Assembly: GCA_019096195.1 (NCBI GenBank)
Contig: JAGTXK010000172.1
Span: forward strand, 1-48,334
From: Boletus sp. NGJ
Lineage: Eukaryota; Basidiomycota; Agaricomycetes; Boletales; Boletaceae
Direction of reading: 5' to 3'
DNA length: 48,334 bases
The translations under genes and the position numbers were made by a program. This document shows, piece by piece, positions 11,592 to 22,513 of the stretch. The notes under the pieces were generated by a model. That model worked only from the letters and a program-made list of their open reading frames with translations, had not been told where the DNA came from and made no database searches. Positions within the stretch are counted from its first letter, which is position 1, and every line of letters begins with the position of its first letter.

Positions 11592-11865
11592 ATCTTCAGT
11601 GTCAAGCTGATAGTGTTAGTAGTGACGGTGCATGGACAGACTAACTGTTCTCACTTGCAACCAAGTTCCGTCGCTTTTCCGGGATCCGACCGCCAGTGTG
11701 GACTGCCGATTTCGGAAATGACCACTCAAGAGGGGGTTGCCGCCTCGGCATAGTACTTGCGGCCTCCAAAAAAGTAGGCGGAGTTTGAATATGTGTCTGT
11801 CGGACTCCTAATACTGGTCGGCCAATCGCCACGAACGCCTTCCATCCGAGTCCATACAATATTAC

Positions 11866-14193
11866 TCAACCCTTTCCATAGCACGGCGTCGGACTCTCCT
11901 CGATTAATCTCCCCACCTTTGCAAGCTGCCCCCCAATCCCAATCGTATCCTGCAATAAATCCTCTCCAAGCAATCTCAACTGACCCGGCTCCCTCCCCTG
12001 CTGCCGACGCTGCGCAGCCGGAATCCCAAACACCGTCTCATCTGTCACCTCTGACGTCTCTTCGCCCTCGTACCCACCCTCTGAGTCAAAACTGTCATCG
12101 AAACCATCCCTGTCCCCGCCGCTGGCTTCGAGCGCCCGCGCAAACGGGTGCACAGCGGCCTCGTCCCCACCTTCAAACTCATCTACACCCAGCGAGTCGC
12201 TTGAGTGGTTCGAGTTAGACGACCCAAAAGAGTCATCCGGGCCGGGTTCGCGGGACGACGCCATGAGGAAAGCCGTGGAAGGCTGGCTAGAAAGACGCGG
12301 TTCATCATTGAGCGAATCGGAATCAGAATCCGAGTCCGAGTCCGAGTTGGCGTGAGGGTGTGATTCGAGTTGGATTGAGCTTTGGTCGTCCTGATGTAGA
12401 TCAAACACGTCCAACCCCTGATGGTCAGGCGTATGCAGTTCATGCACCGGAGGGAGCATACCGCTCCCGGCGTCCGCTTGCGAAGATGCCCTCGAATGCG
12501 AGGCTGATGCAATAGAATCAGCTTTGAAGCTGGATTCTGGCATCTCAAGTCCAAGGCGATGCATCATGGTTGCCAAACTGGTATCAGTGTCGTTATTATC
12601 TGTCCAGGAAGGATACGCGTGCCGCATGTACCGCGAGAGCGAAGGCGGGGTCGGAATCGTACTCATCGTGTCATCCTTGGCTGTACCAACGCCATATCCA
12701 AACGCAGGCGTTCTTATCCTGTTCGGTGCCACGCTGTTCACAGACCCAAAGTGGCTTTGCATGTCGCCCAGTAGGTCCCGTCTGATGCGGTCTGCTGCCT
12801 CCTTCCCAGGCGTCCTCCCGAGAGTTGGCAGCAAGTCTTTTCCAGGTGTCCGCCCGAGTGGTGGCAAAAGTCCGAGTCCTACACTGGACCTCGGCGCCCT
12901 CGCAAACGCCAACGTCCGTGGTGGCGACATTCCCTGCATCAAATCAACCGAATCATCGAAAGACTCGTTAAATGCGGTGAATTTCGGCTCCTGGTTCGAA
13001 TCCGACACGTGCTTCGTCAGAGAGGGAATATCCAACACGGACGAGGACGCGGATGCAGATGTGGACGTGGACGTGGATGGAGAAGCAGCTGATGGCTTTC
13101 TCGGCGTCCGCTCATATCGCGGGCGGCGGGGCGACGGAAACGTAGGCTCGTTGTCCAATTTGGATGGAAGGAAGGACTGAATATCTTTTGGGATGGCGAT
13201 CGGTGTCTTGGGCTTGACCTTGAGCGGTGAGACATACGCATTTGTCATGTTTGCACGAGGAGTCGGAAGGGTGCTTCGAGGGACATGCGAAGCCTGGATC
13301 TTGGTTTTGGGTTCGTCATGATCAAGCCTCGGAGCGCCTTCCTCTGCCTTCTCTTGACCGATCGATGGGAGTTGTTGGATAGTGTTCTCCTCCTCGTACA
13401 TAATACTGTCTATAAAAGATGACGCATCCTGTCGCGCAGAGGCTTCTTCCTCCTCTTCGCGCGCAAAACTTTGGAGTTCACTTTTGAGACGGACCATCGG
13501 CGACTCGAGAGAAGCACTCCAGGAGGGCTGATCGTCCACAGTTCGATCAGGCGCATGCCCAGGACGCGCCGGGGTCGACGAGACCGCGTTTGCGGGCAAG
13601 AACGAGCTCTCGGACGCAGTCACGTCATACGTCCTAGTAGTGATCTCAGAAGGCGTACGCGAGGGAGTGACATCCAAATCCTCGGGCTGGGAAACAGATG
13701 CTGATTCCTCATCAGCGTCGGATGGCTGTGTCTGCTCATCATGCACGAAATCGTAATCTTCGAGCGTCGGTATATGCACTTGCGCAGCTTGCTCGTAAAA
13801 CGACGTCCAAAACTTAAGCACAGGAAAGAAAGAAAAAAAACCGTTTTGAGACGACGACCATGTGCTGAGATCAGGCGAAACCGTTACCTTGGCCGCTTCA
13901 CGAACCGGTTCCGTACCGAGCGCATAGCGCTTCACGGCTGGCAACAGCCTCGTCGCCATGAGATGCTGAATCTTCGAAAAATTGGCATCTATGTTCTTCC
14001 CCGATCATTCGCTACTTGGGACATGAGTACGATGCGAGCCGTTCCTCACCTGTAGTTTAATGGTGATCAGCTGTTCGATCTGGTCAATCTGGTCGTTTAT
14101 GGGTGCGTTGGTGTCGAGTCCTGGAACGACGATGGAGGCGGGGTCCGCGGACGGACTCCATCGCGACGGGTTGTGTTCAATTGGTGTGGTCAT
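11866..14193 (-). CDS. ASK1: DASH complex subunit Ask1
   Basis: Ask1 is part of the DASH/Dam1 ring that couples kinetochores to microtubules in fungi. Exons 14193-14050, 13995-13888 and 13812-11866 give 732 residues. The conserved N-terminal helix is split across them: DQIDQIEQLITIKLQ, then NIDANFSKIQHLMATRLLP, then FWTSFYEQAAQVHIPTLEDY. Intron 2 (75 bp, 13887-13813) is in frame and lacks stops, so an unspliced product would keep 25 extra residues. The rest is long and disordered, with acidic runs, an (SD)n repeat, and a repeated LGRTPGK motif. Such low-complexity tails with Ser/Thr-Pro sites suit phosphoregulation, but that is inference. An upstream in-frame ATG (14214) is possible. The gene lies 274 bp upstream of the carboxylase start on the same strand. 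Confidence 0.9.
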
Positions 14194-14575
14194 CGTTGCA
14201 CTGGCTAGTATCATGTGAGAACTTCCGCACACATGAGCACGCGTGCAGTCACGCGTGACAGACGCGTCCAACCAGACGTAGTACTTACTGGCAAAGTTGT
14301 TAATATTAAAGGTACTGGGACCTCGACCTATGCCACCTATCGTTTTCCTCATCGCTTTCGCCGTCACTCGGTGGCTCCAAGTTCCACTACAGTGACTACG
14401 AAGGTACAATGGGAACTGGCTATCTCTACGAGGTGCGATGGGAATATATACTATCGTACACGTGATCAGTGTGCCAGTGGACAGTGAGGCTTACACATCG
14501 TAGGACGCCGATTGTGAGCAGTGCGCAAGGCGAGCGTTGTTGGTTCCTTCACCCATATCCATATTCTGCCCATGT

Positions 14576-16227
14576 CTACACATGCGGTATGAGAGACGTC
14601 CAACAAACTTCGTCATACACGCCAGCGGGAAGGGAACGCAAGCTAAACAGCATGAGGACCGCCACGATCAAACGGCAAATGGTGTAGAGAGCCACGACGA
14701 CGAGGCTGGCCCGGCCTAGGGTGTTAATGTGGGGGACAGTCGTGCCAACAGCGGTCATATGTATGTATGCGGCTAAAACCAGCGCAAAGCCAGGCGTGAC
14801 GGCCATCGTAATGGAGGCCATACGCCAGAGAACTTGCTCGGTGTGCGTTGGAAAGGTGAGATCCCATGCGATGCAATGAATAACGCCGAACACCATCCCA
14901 GTTAGAGCTCCAAAGACGAATACGGGGAGGGTTTCGTCAAAGGTCTCTTTATCCACGACGGGTAGATAGCCGCAAAAGGAGGGGACTCGGTGCGCTTCGA
15001 CGGCAGCGACTGAAACGTTCTCCATACCTCCAAGATTCAGCACTGGCCGGAATATGTCAAAGATGTGGTCTGCGATCCAACTTCTCTTGATACCATACTG
15101 GCCCACGAGCTCCTTGATACCTTCAGGTACGCTGGGAAAGAAATTGTCAAGTTTCATGCCATCAAAGGAACTCCAGATGTACCTGTATTTTATCTTGGGA
15201 AGTTCTCCTGGTTCCTTCCAGTAAACGGAAACAGGGCATTGCGCGTCCTTGGGCTTGTTCCACCAGGAGGCATAGGTGAAGCAAGTGAGGATTGATATAG
15301 CCAAGGTATCTACCTCCAGTGGCGTTGTAGGGAGCTTTCCAGAAGCTCGGGCCGCGAGTTGGATGACAAACCACGCCAGCTGCCAGACGGCGAACGTCTT
15401 CGACAGCCAGTCTCCTTTGCTCCTGTCGTCTAGATCTTTCTCGGATACCATGGACATTTGAACGAGATCCGCTTCGAGGCACACAAAAAGTTCGTCAGGA
15501 GTGAGAGGATGGTAAATCTCGCGAGGTAGAGCTGGGTCTTTGTCAACGAAGAGCATGAATCCACCCATCCATGCATAAAATGAATGCTTCAATGTCCAGC
15601 GGCAATAACCTTGTATTGACTCCGCTGGCATCGAGGATAGACCGGGCTTTTCATGAACATGAGAGGATGTTCTATGAAACGTTGCGCTGATCGAGGAACA
15701 CAGCGATGCCAACTTTTCAGACCACTGGTAAGGATCATTAGACAATGAATCCAGGGAAAGATGGAACTTACGCTTTCTGTGACCTCCTCGGGGATTGTAA
15801 TTGTGACTTCGTCTGCATCGCGCGGAGCTCTAGCGCTAACGAGGCGAGGCTCGCAGTACGGCTTCACACGGACCTCGAGGGTGCCACTTTGAAGTGCTTC
15901 CTCAAATCGTTTTCGCACTATACGTGCAGCGTAAAGCTGACGGATAGCCCACGCAACAATAAGTTCAGGGACGCCCAAAGTCAAGACCATCAAGGTCAGG
16001 CGACGGACCCCCACAACAAACCCACCTTCTAGTGGACCTGACATATTAGGGTGGATCGCTGTCCACGCACAGGCAAAAAGGGTCGTAACACAGCTTAGGA
16101 TTATGCTCCATAGCGTCCGACTCTTACCCGTGCATAACGAGGAGATGGCAATATGTTCGTGAATGATGGTGTCGTTCAGAATGGTGGCATAAGAAAATGG
16201 AACAGAGGATTCGAGAGCGATATGCAT
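14576..16227 (-). CDS. Uncharacterised basidiomycete membrane protein
   Basis: Exons 16227-15772 and 15724-14576 join in phase across a GTAAGT/CAG intron to give 534 residues. An early hydrophobic pair (SRTLWSIILSCVTTLFACAW and LMVLTLGVPELIVAWAI) is followed by a soluble middle. That middle has motifs such as YAWMGGFMLFVD, LSKTFAVWQLAWFVIQL and SWWNKPKDAQCPV, which I associate with a large family of hypothetical Agaricomycete proteins. Three or four C-terminal membrane segments lie within the last 120 residues. No catalytic motif is visible and the function is unknown. The start is the first ATG in frame; an N-terminal extension from an upstream exon (16250-16560) cannot be excluded. Confidence 0.75.
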
Positions 16228-16999
16228 GCTGAGGGTTCTCCACACCTCTTAAATCCGTCAAGGGGAGGGTGTGCGAACCGACGCGCAATGACCCGGGCTA
16301 CTAGAAGGCACTGGTGTACGGCAGCTGCATAGCCGCGCGCCTGGGCCAGTGGGAAATTTCTCATCGTGTTTCGTGCGTTCGAGATGTCAGAGCTAGTAGC
16401 TCTGACATCTCGAAAGAGTCCATCTCGACGCGGAAAAATATCTGTTCGTCCTAATGTCGCTATGTTGCTACCATCTGTGCTGACCACGTCTGACGGATTA
16501 GCGAAATATGACTCACTTGGGCAGTTAGTAGGTACTCCAGGGACCGTCCACCGCACGGTGAAGAGACGTCTGGTCGTCGGATCACCTGGGTGTGAGCTAA
16601 ACGGCGACGACGGGCCGTTCGATAACCAGACGATGTCAAGTGTAGGTGCTCGTTGGCAAGTTTACATGCGTGTTCATCATCAGAGGTAGTTCCGGTCTAC
16701 TCGATCGGAAGGCTCCTGCATCAGCTCATCAACGCGACATGGGCCTTCGCCGCGTGGTTTGAGCAACAGGCGATCGTCTTCAGTGCGGATACGGTACAGC
16801 GTGTGTTGTTGTGGTCTATGTGCGGACCACGCCAACAGCATGTCATTCAAGTTGCCAATAGATACACCCGGCGGTCATGACTAGGCACGTATAAACACGC
16901 CGTGGTAATTCTCACTAGGATTAATGAGTGTCTATTCGCAAGTGCAGTACTAATACAAATCAATTGGCTAATACCTACTTATGGGGGGAAGCGATGGAA
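16228..16999. other. Upstream region of the membrane-protein gene, with a perfect palindrome
   Basis: About 770 bp lie between the membrane-protein start and the EXO84 stop. One short minus-strand frame (16556-16176) has no recognised motif. The only clear structure is the palindrome listed separately at 16378-16414. Confidence 0.4.
16378..16414. repeat. Perfect 17-bp inverted repeat with a 3-base loop
   Basis: The 17 bases at 16378-16394 (TTCGAGATGTCAGAGCT) are exactly complementary in reverse to 16398-16414, separated by AGT. It lies about 150 bp upstream of the membrane-protein start. In RNA it would form a very stable hairpin; in DNA it could be a cruciform or a dimeric protein site. Confidence 0.85.
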
Positions 17000-19555
17000 T
17001 CAAAACATCCCTTCCCGGTCAGGAATCGCTACATGTGCCGAATGCGTGAAAACTGAACCACTCGGCCTATTCGTCGAGCGTGGCGGTGGTGGCCCCGCCA
17101 CCCTCACGCTGTCACTGGATCTTGGAAGTGGAGGTCTTAATGGAACTGAAGTTGTCCTAGTCGAATCACCTCGAGAGAGCGACGGTCGACGCACGCGGGA
17201 CGTTGGTGTTAAGGGAGGATTTGCAGCTGAAGGCGATGGTGAGGGTGAGTTGGATGAATTAGAAGTCCGAGAAAGAGGAAGAGGTGGGATCGCAAGTCGG
17301 GTAGGCATGTCCTGGGGGGTATATTTAGATGATATTTTGGGATGCTGAGCCAGGAGTTCGTCAAGTAGGTAACGGAAGTCGAGGCCGAACTCTTGTAATA
17401 GCTGTATGGTTTGTCAACGGAAGGATGCAGGGTGTGTATAAAAGGCCACAAACCTTTCGACTCTGTGAATGGGTGATCTTGAGCGCCTCATCAACAGTTG
17501 GCTGGTCCACATCCGAGCTAAACACTTGTTTCCTGAACATTTCAGCATACAACTCGATCTGCTTTTTCGCCCAGTCGATGTAACCTAGGTCGCCGCATGA
17601 GTAACCTCTTCCTAGGCTCAAGAGTAGGCTCACCAGAGGTCATTTCATGCTCCACGAACCCGGCGAGGAACCAATCTGCGGTGTGCTTAATCGCTGTAAA
17701 CACTACCACTGCGAGATTGTGTATATAGAGGCCAACATGCCCTTCAAACGTGATGGCTCGAACGTAACCCTTGATCGCCGCTCCTCTGGCAGCTAGGAAT
17801 GTCTCTCTAGCCCGGGCCACGGCGCCAAGACGCAGTAAATGACCAACAAGTTCCACGCACGTGGACTTTGAGTTCGTTGGGCGAGCAAGCGCGTCCAGCA
17901 GGGCAGACGTCAGCGCCGCAACAAGCGGCGACAGACTTGGATGAACTCGCGCGGAATCTGCCAGCTTGACAGCGCGAGGCCACGCACGAAGGGCAATAGC
18001 AACCGTCAAGTCGTCCGAGAGTTCGGAGAGCGCACGCGCATTACGGTCGTTTTTGGCCCTTGTTGAGGTCTCTGCCACGGCAGGCGATGAAGAATTGGCA
18101 GCACGGGCTAACTCGGACATCCAGTCAGAGAGTGGGGGGAGTTTATCGAGGTTAAAGACCGCGGATGCGCGCTGCCTTATGGATATGAAAAGTGGGTTAT
18201 GATGGGGGAAAAGATTGACATACGTCACCCCCTGAATTAGCACCGGTCCACAAGCTTTTCCTGCGCTCATGCTCGCCCTCACGTTCCTTGCGTCTTCGAA
18301 CTGCCAATTCCTCGGCCACTTGGCGGAACTGCCCAAGTAGTATCTTTTTGTCAGTGGGAGCATCGGTGCGATATACATGTGTCTCTTTGCCGTGGCGAAC
18401 TTTAAAGACATTGGTCATACCTGTGGGGAGTCAGAAGATGAAGCACCGATCAGAGACGACTTACTAGGTGTGTCTTTGGTGTCAAGGACCAACATCTCAT
18501 TCAAGGGCCAGCACCTCTCGGCAACGAGCTTGCCTGCAGTTTCGGCAGCATTGCTGCCCCCAGACGTGGGGGCAACCATGCCACCGCCCCTTCTTCTCCT
18601 GGCGACCAATACGGCGTCGTCCAATATGACGAATCGAACCATACTGATGACCTTGTACGTTGCCGTATTCAACTCCCAGATACCATCCATCTCGGCGACG
18701 ACATGCCTGCCTGGGGTGGCGGGTGCAAATTTAGCAGAACCAGATATCTGCGAATGTAGTGTTTGCATCTGGGAGGCATAAAGGATGCGGAGATCCACGA
18801 CGGAAGAACGTGCGGCACGTCTACGTTCTGAGGGAGTATGAGTATTATGGAAGGGGTGGAAGAAGAGACGGACCTGCGACGGAGGCGGATTCGTCGATGT
18901 GCAAGAGAGAGGGCATACTCTTCCATTCCTGGAGACTTTCCTTGAGTTCGAGCATCTCGTTCTCGAGGACGCTGATCTCTTTTGAGACGAGGACGAATTC
19001 GGCATAGCTATGTCATCTGGGCGGTCAGGGAGGGGTGTGGAGGGTTGTGCTGTACTGACTTTTTGAAGACATTGCGCTGTAGGTCGACAGCAGTGTCGTC
19101 TTTGAGGGAGCGCAGGGAGGACTGGAGGGACTTGAGTTCTGCCTCGGTCGAGTTGGCGAGTTTTTCTTTGAGGTCTGGTGATGCAGCCCGTGAATGGCGT
19201 CTTTGGGGTCATTTTTGTGAGACTGACAGTCATCTGGATCAAAGTCGTCCCTGTCCAGGAGACGCTGGTCGAGGGCACGGGGGTCCTCCTTGGCCTGGGT
19301 GACGTCGAGTACGATCTCGTCGGGATCACGTTGTGGGCCAGGTCTGAGACCGAGGGGGATGGTTGGCACGGTTGGCACGGAGGCGTCTGTTGGGGCGGAT
19401 ATCTCTGCATATCTAAGGGACATGCGCTTCTTCATCTTGTCGTCGACGGTGGACTTGCGGGCATTCTGCCTTGTTGAGGAGGCCTTTGCGAGCTTGGAAC
19501 CATGTCGTTTTAGTTGTCTTGATTCCGAGGGACGTCGTGTGCGGAGAGACTGCAT
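17000..19555 (-). CDS. EXO84: Exocyst complex component Exo84
   Basis: Exo84 is a subunit of the exocyst, which tethers secretory vesicles at growth sites. Eight exons fit in phase: 19555-19228, 19174-19060, 19007-18874, 18827-18465, 18420-18224, 18171-17634, 17584-17454, 17401-17000, for 735 residues. The N-terminal helical part holds LKEKLANSTEAELKSLQSSL and NVFKNYAEFVLVSKEI. A PH domain spans about 225-340 (EMDGIWELNTATYKVI, KLVAERCWPLNEMLVLD, VFKVRHGKETHVY). The Exo84 C-terminal helical domain begins near 380 and includes GYVRAITFEGHVGLYIHNLA and YIDWAKKQIELYAEMF. The last 100 residues are Pro/Ser-rich and disordered. The start codon is only 42 bp from that of the divergent SKT5/CHS4-like gene. 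Confidence 0.93.
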
Positions 19556-19597
19556 GGTTGGTGGTAAAGCTGTGAACGCTTCTTGACTTCGCCCAAC
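19556..19597. promoter_or_regulatory. Very short shared 5' region of EXO84 and the SKT5-like gene
   Basis: Only 42 bp separate the two start codons of this head-to-head pair. Either the promoter elements lie inside the coding regions or introns, or the two start regions overlap. The start codons used here are the first ATGs that keep conserved or plausible N-termini. Confidence 0.5.
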
Positions 19598-21176
19598 ATG
19601 TACTCGCAGGACTACTCCCGCCCAAACTCGTTTTACGGTCCCGACTATGGTGAGACACGCAGACAACGCCACCCTCACGCATCCAACTCGCCCCTGCAAC
19701 AGCCCGCCGACGCCGCCTACGACCCCGACGACGTCCCCCTCGGCGCACTCGACATCCACACCCAGGACCCAGACGACTTCTATGCCCCGCAGCCCGTCGA
19801 CCAAGCACCCGTCCGTCCCATCCAGGCTGCCCGCTCTATCCGCGCACCATCACCGCCCCCACAGTCAAACGGACCCCTTCTCGATCACTCCCATCTCCGT
19901 CCGGGCAATCAGGCATCCCTCCTCTCACATGACCGCACGCTCGAACTCTACCGTGCCAATGCAAAGAAAACACAGGATCCCGATCTCCAGTTCGAGTTTG
20001 CCGTTTTTATGATTGATGCCTCAAAAACATACCCCATACCGGAGCCTACCCCAGGCAACGTCATGGACATTGAAAAGGCAATCGAAAAGAGAGACAACCT
20101 CATCACAGAGGCGCTCGCACTCCTCAAGCGTCTCGCTGACCGTGGCCATCCAGCCTCGCAATACTTTCTCGCAGACTGCTACGCAAACGGGATCGGCACA
20201 TACAAAGGAAAGCAGGACTTTGATCGTGCCTATCCCTTGTTCGTTCTTGCCGCAAAACACGGCCATCCTGACGCAGCTTACCGTGCTGGCACATGTTGTG
20301 AGAATGGCTGGGGCTGCAGGCGTGAATCCCCAAAAGCGGTCCAATTCTTCCGCAAAGCGGCCGCCGCACTCCACCCGGGTGCCATGTACCGTCTCGGCAT
20401 AGCAGAACTCAACGGCGAACTGGGCCTCGCCAAACGACCTAGAGAGGGCGTCAAGTGGCTCAAACGCGCTGCCGAGCATGCCACAGCCGAGTTCCCGCAC
20501 GCCCTCCACGAGTTGTCTCTCTTGCATGAGAGGGGCATTTACAACGTGGTTTTTGTGGATACAGAGTACGCTATCGAACTCCTTGCCCAAGCATCAGAGC
20601 TCGGCTATGCCCCATCGGCATATCGATTAGGGGAATTCTATGAGTATGGCAAGCTAGGGTGCCCTCAAGATCCTGCCCTTTCCATTCATTATTACGTGAG
20701 TCCTACCTGTCCGGGCCACTCATTTGTGTCGTGCACTGACAAAGTACCCAGAATATTGCGGCGCAGCAAAATCATCGTGACGCATGTTTCGCTCTCACAG
20801 CGTGGTATCTCGTCGGTTCACCGGGGGTGCTGCCCCAATCGGATACCGAAGCGTTCCTGTGGGCAAAGAAAGCTGCGGACGCTGGACTCGCTAAGGCAAT
20901 GTACGCCGTTGGGTATTTTCTCGAGGTTGGAATCGGGACGCCGCCAGATCCCAAGGAGTACGTGTCCACATCAAGGTATTTGTCATCCGAACTGATCTCA
21001 TAGGACGTTTAAATAGGTCCATGTCCTACTTCAAAAAGGCTGCTGAGCTCGGTGACAAGCGTGCGCAGCAACGGCTTAAGGGTAATCCCGCCCCAGGCCA
21101 CGCCGATTCTGTTATCCTGCGCGCGGATGGCTCAGACGGAAAGACTGCCGCCAACAAGGACTGTGTAATCATGTGA
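19598..21176 (+). CDS. Sel1-repeat chitin synthase activator, Chs4/Skt5-like, with CaaX box
   Basis: Exons 19598-20695, 20752-20957 and 21017-21176 give 487 residues. The first 110 residues are polar, Pro/Gln/Tyr-rich and disordered. From about 165 onward come Sel1 (TPR-like) repeats with phrases such as ASQYFLADCYANGIG, DAAYRAGTCCENGWG, GAMYRLGIAELNG, SAYRLGEFYEYGK and AMYAVGYFLEVGIG. The protein ends CVIM, a prenylation CaaX box as in yeast Chs4/Skt5, which activates chitin synthase III at the bud neck. The alternative is another Sel1-repeat adaptor, but the CaaX end favours Skt5. The start is the first ATG; an in-frame TTG precedes it. A functional link with divergent EXO84 (delivery of chitin synthase vesicles) is inference. 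Confidence 0.88.
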
Positions 21177-21781
21177 AGTCGACAACATGGCGCTGCACTT
21201 GTAATGGGCGCGCTTCATTTCCGTCGCTCGATCGATACGTTTCTCGCACGCAATCACAGACTCTTGATCCATCCAGTCTACCCACGGACATAGACATTAA
21301 AAGTGTTTGCCATCTGATTTTATTCTTTTTGCGCTACACTTATCCGCACACACTCTCTTTGGCCGTACGTCACCCCTGCTTAGAGCCTGGGCAGGGCATC
21401 CTATTCCCCCCCTTCGCTTTGTCCATCTTGTCTCTACACATCCTCGGTGTCTATCACCTGACTTGTCCCGACATCAGCCTACGCCTGCACTCTTTCAGTG
21501 ATCTACCTTGCGCATAGATATCCAGCACACACATAGAGTACTTTAATAATGACCATCCCACATAGACCCTTGGCACCCAGGTGCAACGTGTCGGGGGGCA
21601 TTGGGACATTGGATAGCTTGTTGGGAACCTGTATTTTCACTTGTAGTATCCGTAGAGTGATGCTTCTTTACAACGTCTGTCAACGGCAAGATCTTCTCTA
21701 TCTGCTTTAGTACCAAAAGCCTGAGAAACGCCACACGACCATGCTGCTTGAGAAATGAACACCACCTCACGCATGGCGTAT
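21177..21781. other. 3' intergenic region between convergent genes
   Basis: About 600 bp lie between the SKT5-like stop and the proposed RidA stop. The minus-strand frame of RidA exon 3 stays open to 21543 if its last intron is not removed, adding about 100 residues with no RidA-like sequence. No other gene is seen. Confidence 0.4.
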
Positions 21782-22451
21782 TCAGTTCTTCAAACTGTTG
21801 CGAGCACGAATCGATAGCGATTCTGAATACGATGAACGGTCTCACACACCTGGCGACGCATTCAATTTCAAAGAGAACGTCCTTGGGGAGTCGAGCAACC
21901 TCGACGGTGGAACGCGCAGGCTTGTGGTTCCCAAAGAACTTGGCATAGACGTTATTGACGGTGACAAAGTCGTTCATGTCCTTCAAGAACAGCTACCGCA
22001 CCTTGCATAATCAGCGTCAAAGAGGGATCGTACAATACACTCACGTTCGTTTTAACGACACGGCCGAGGTCGGAACCGCTGGCTTCGACGATGGCTTTGA
22101 GGTTGGAGAGTGCTTGTTCAGCCTGTGGGACGATACCGCCCTCGACGATCTGTGAGATTGAGGGGTTGATGGGCATGCAGCCAGAAACGAAGACGAGGTC
22201 GCCGGCTTTGATTGCCTGGGAGTAGGGGCCTATCGCAGCTGCGGCGGCTGGAAAGAAAAGGTCGGGTCAGACACGAAGATGGTGAATGTGCGAGACATAC
22301 CTGCCGTCGAGACGGGTGTCAAGGAGGCGTGTGTGGTAACTGTCGACATTGGCCTGAAGCGAGTACTACGAGAGGGGAATGGGGATGTCCAACGTGGAGT
22401 AGTCGGGTAGAGAAGGAGAGACGACCTTGAGAATAATCGAGCGATAATCAT
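21782..22451 (-). CDS. RidA/YjgF/Mmf1 family enamine-imine deaminase, probably mitochondrial
   Basis: RidA proteins hydrolyse reactive 2-aminoacrylate and related enamines formed by PLP enzymes, and mitochondrial forms (Mmf1) protect isoleucine biosynthesis. Exons 22451-22301, 22247-22045, 21992-21850 and 21794-21782 give 169 residues. The first 38 are Arg/Ser/Leu-rich ([16 protein letters not shown]), a likely mitochondrial presequence, and a second Met ([10 protein letters not shown]) could start a cytosolic form. The family core follows: [75 protein letters not shown]. The end depends on the last intron; splicing gives ECVASLKN and a normal length, while reading through adds about 100 unlike residues. 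Confidence 0.9.
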
Positions 22452-22513
22452 CTGTGGTGAGAATTAGTACATAGCAGTAAACCATTTTGGACTTGATCTG
22501 CTACGGTTCATTC
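22452..22513. promoter_or_regulatory. Short shared 5' region of the RidA gene and DUS2
   Basis: The head-to-head start codons are 62 bp apart (110 bp if DUS2 starts at its second good ATG, 22562). No TATA box or other element is obvious. Confidence 0.45.

Noticed and set aside
12980-13010. GGTTCGAATCC word resembling a tRNA T-loop
   Set aside because: It lies inside the ASK1 coding exon and no acceptor, D or anticodon stems surround it.
16176-16556. N-terminal extension of the membrane-protein gene
   Set aside because: The frame differs from exon 1, and no splice pair gives a conserved sequence.
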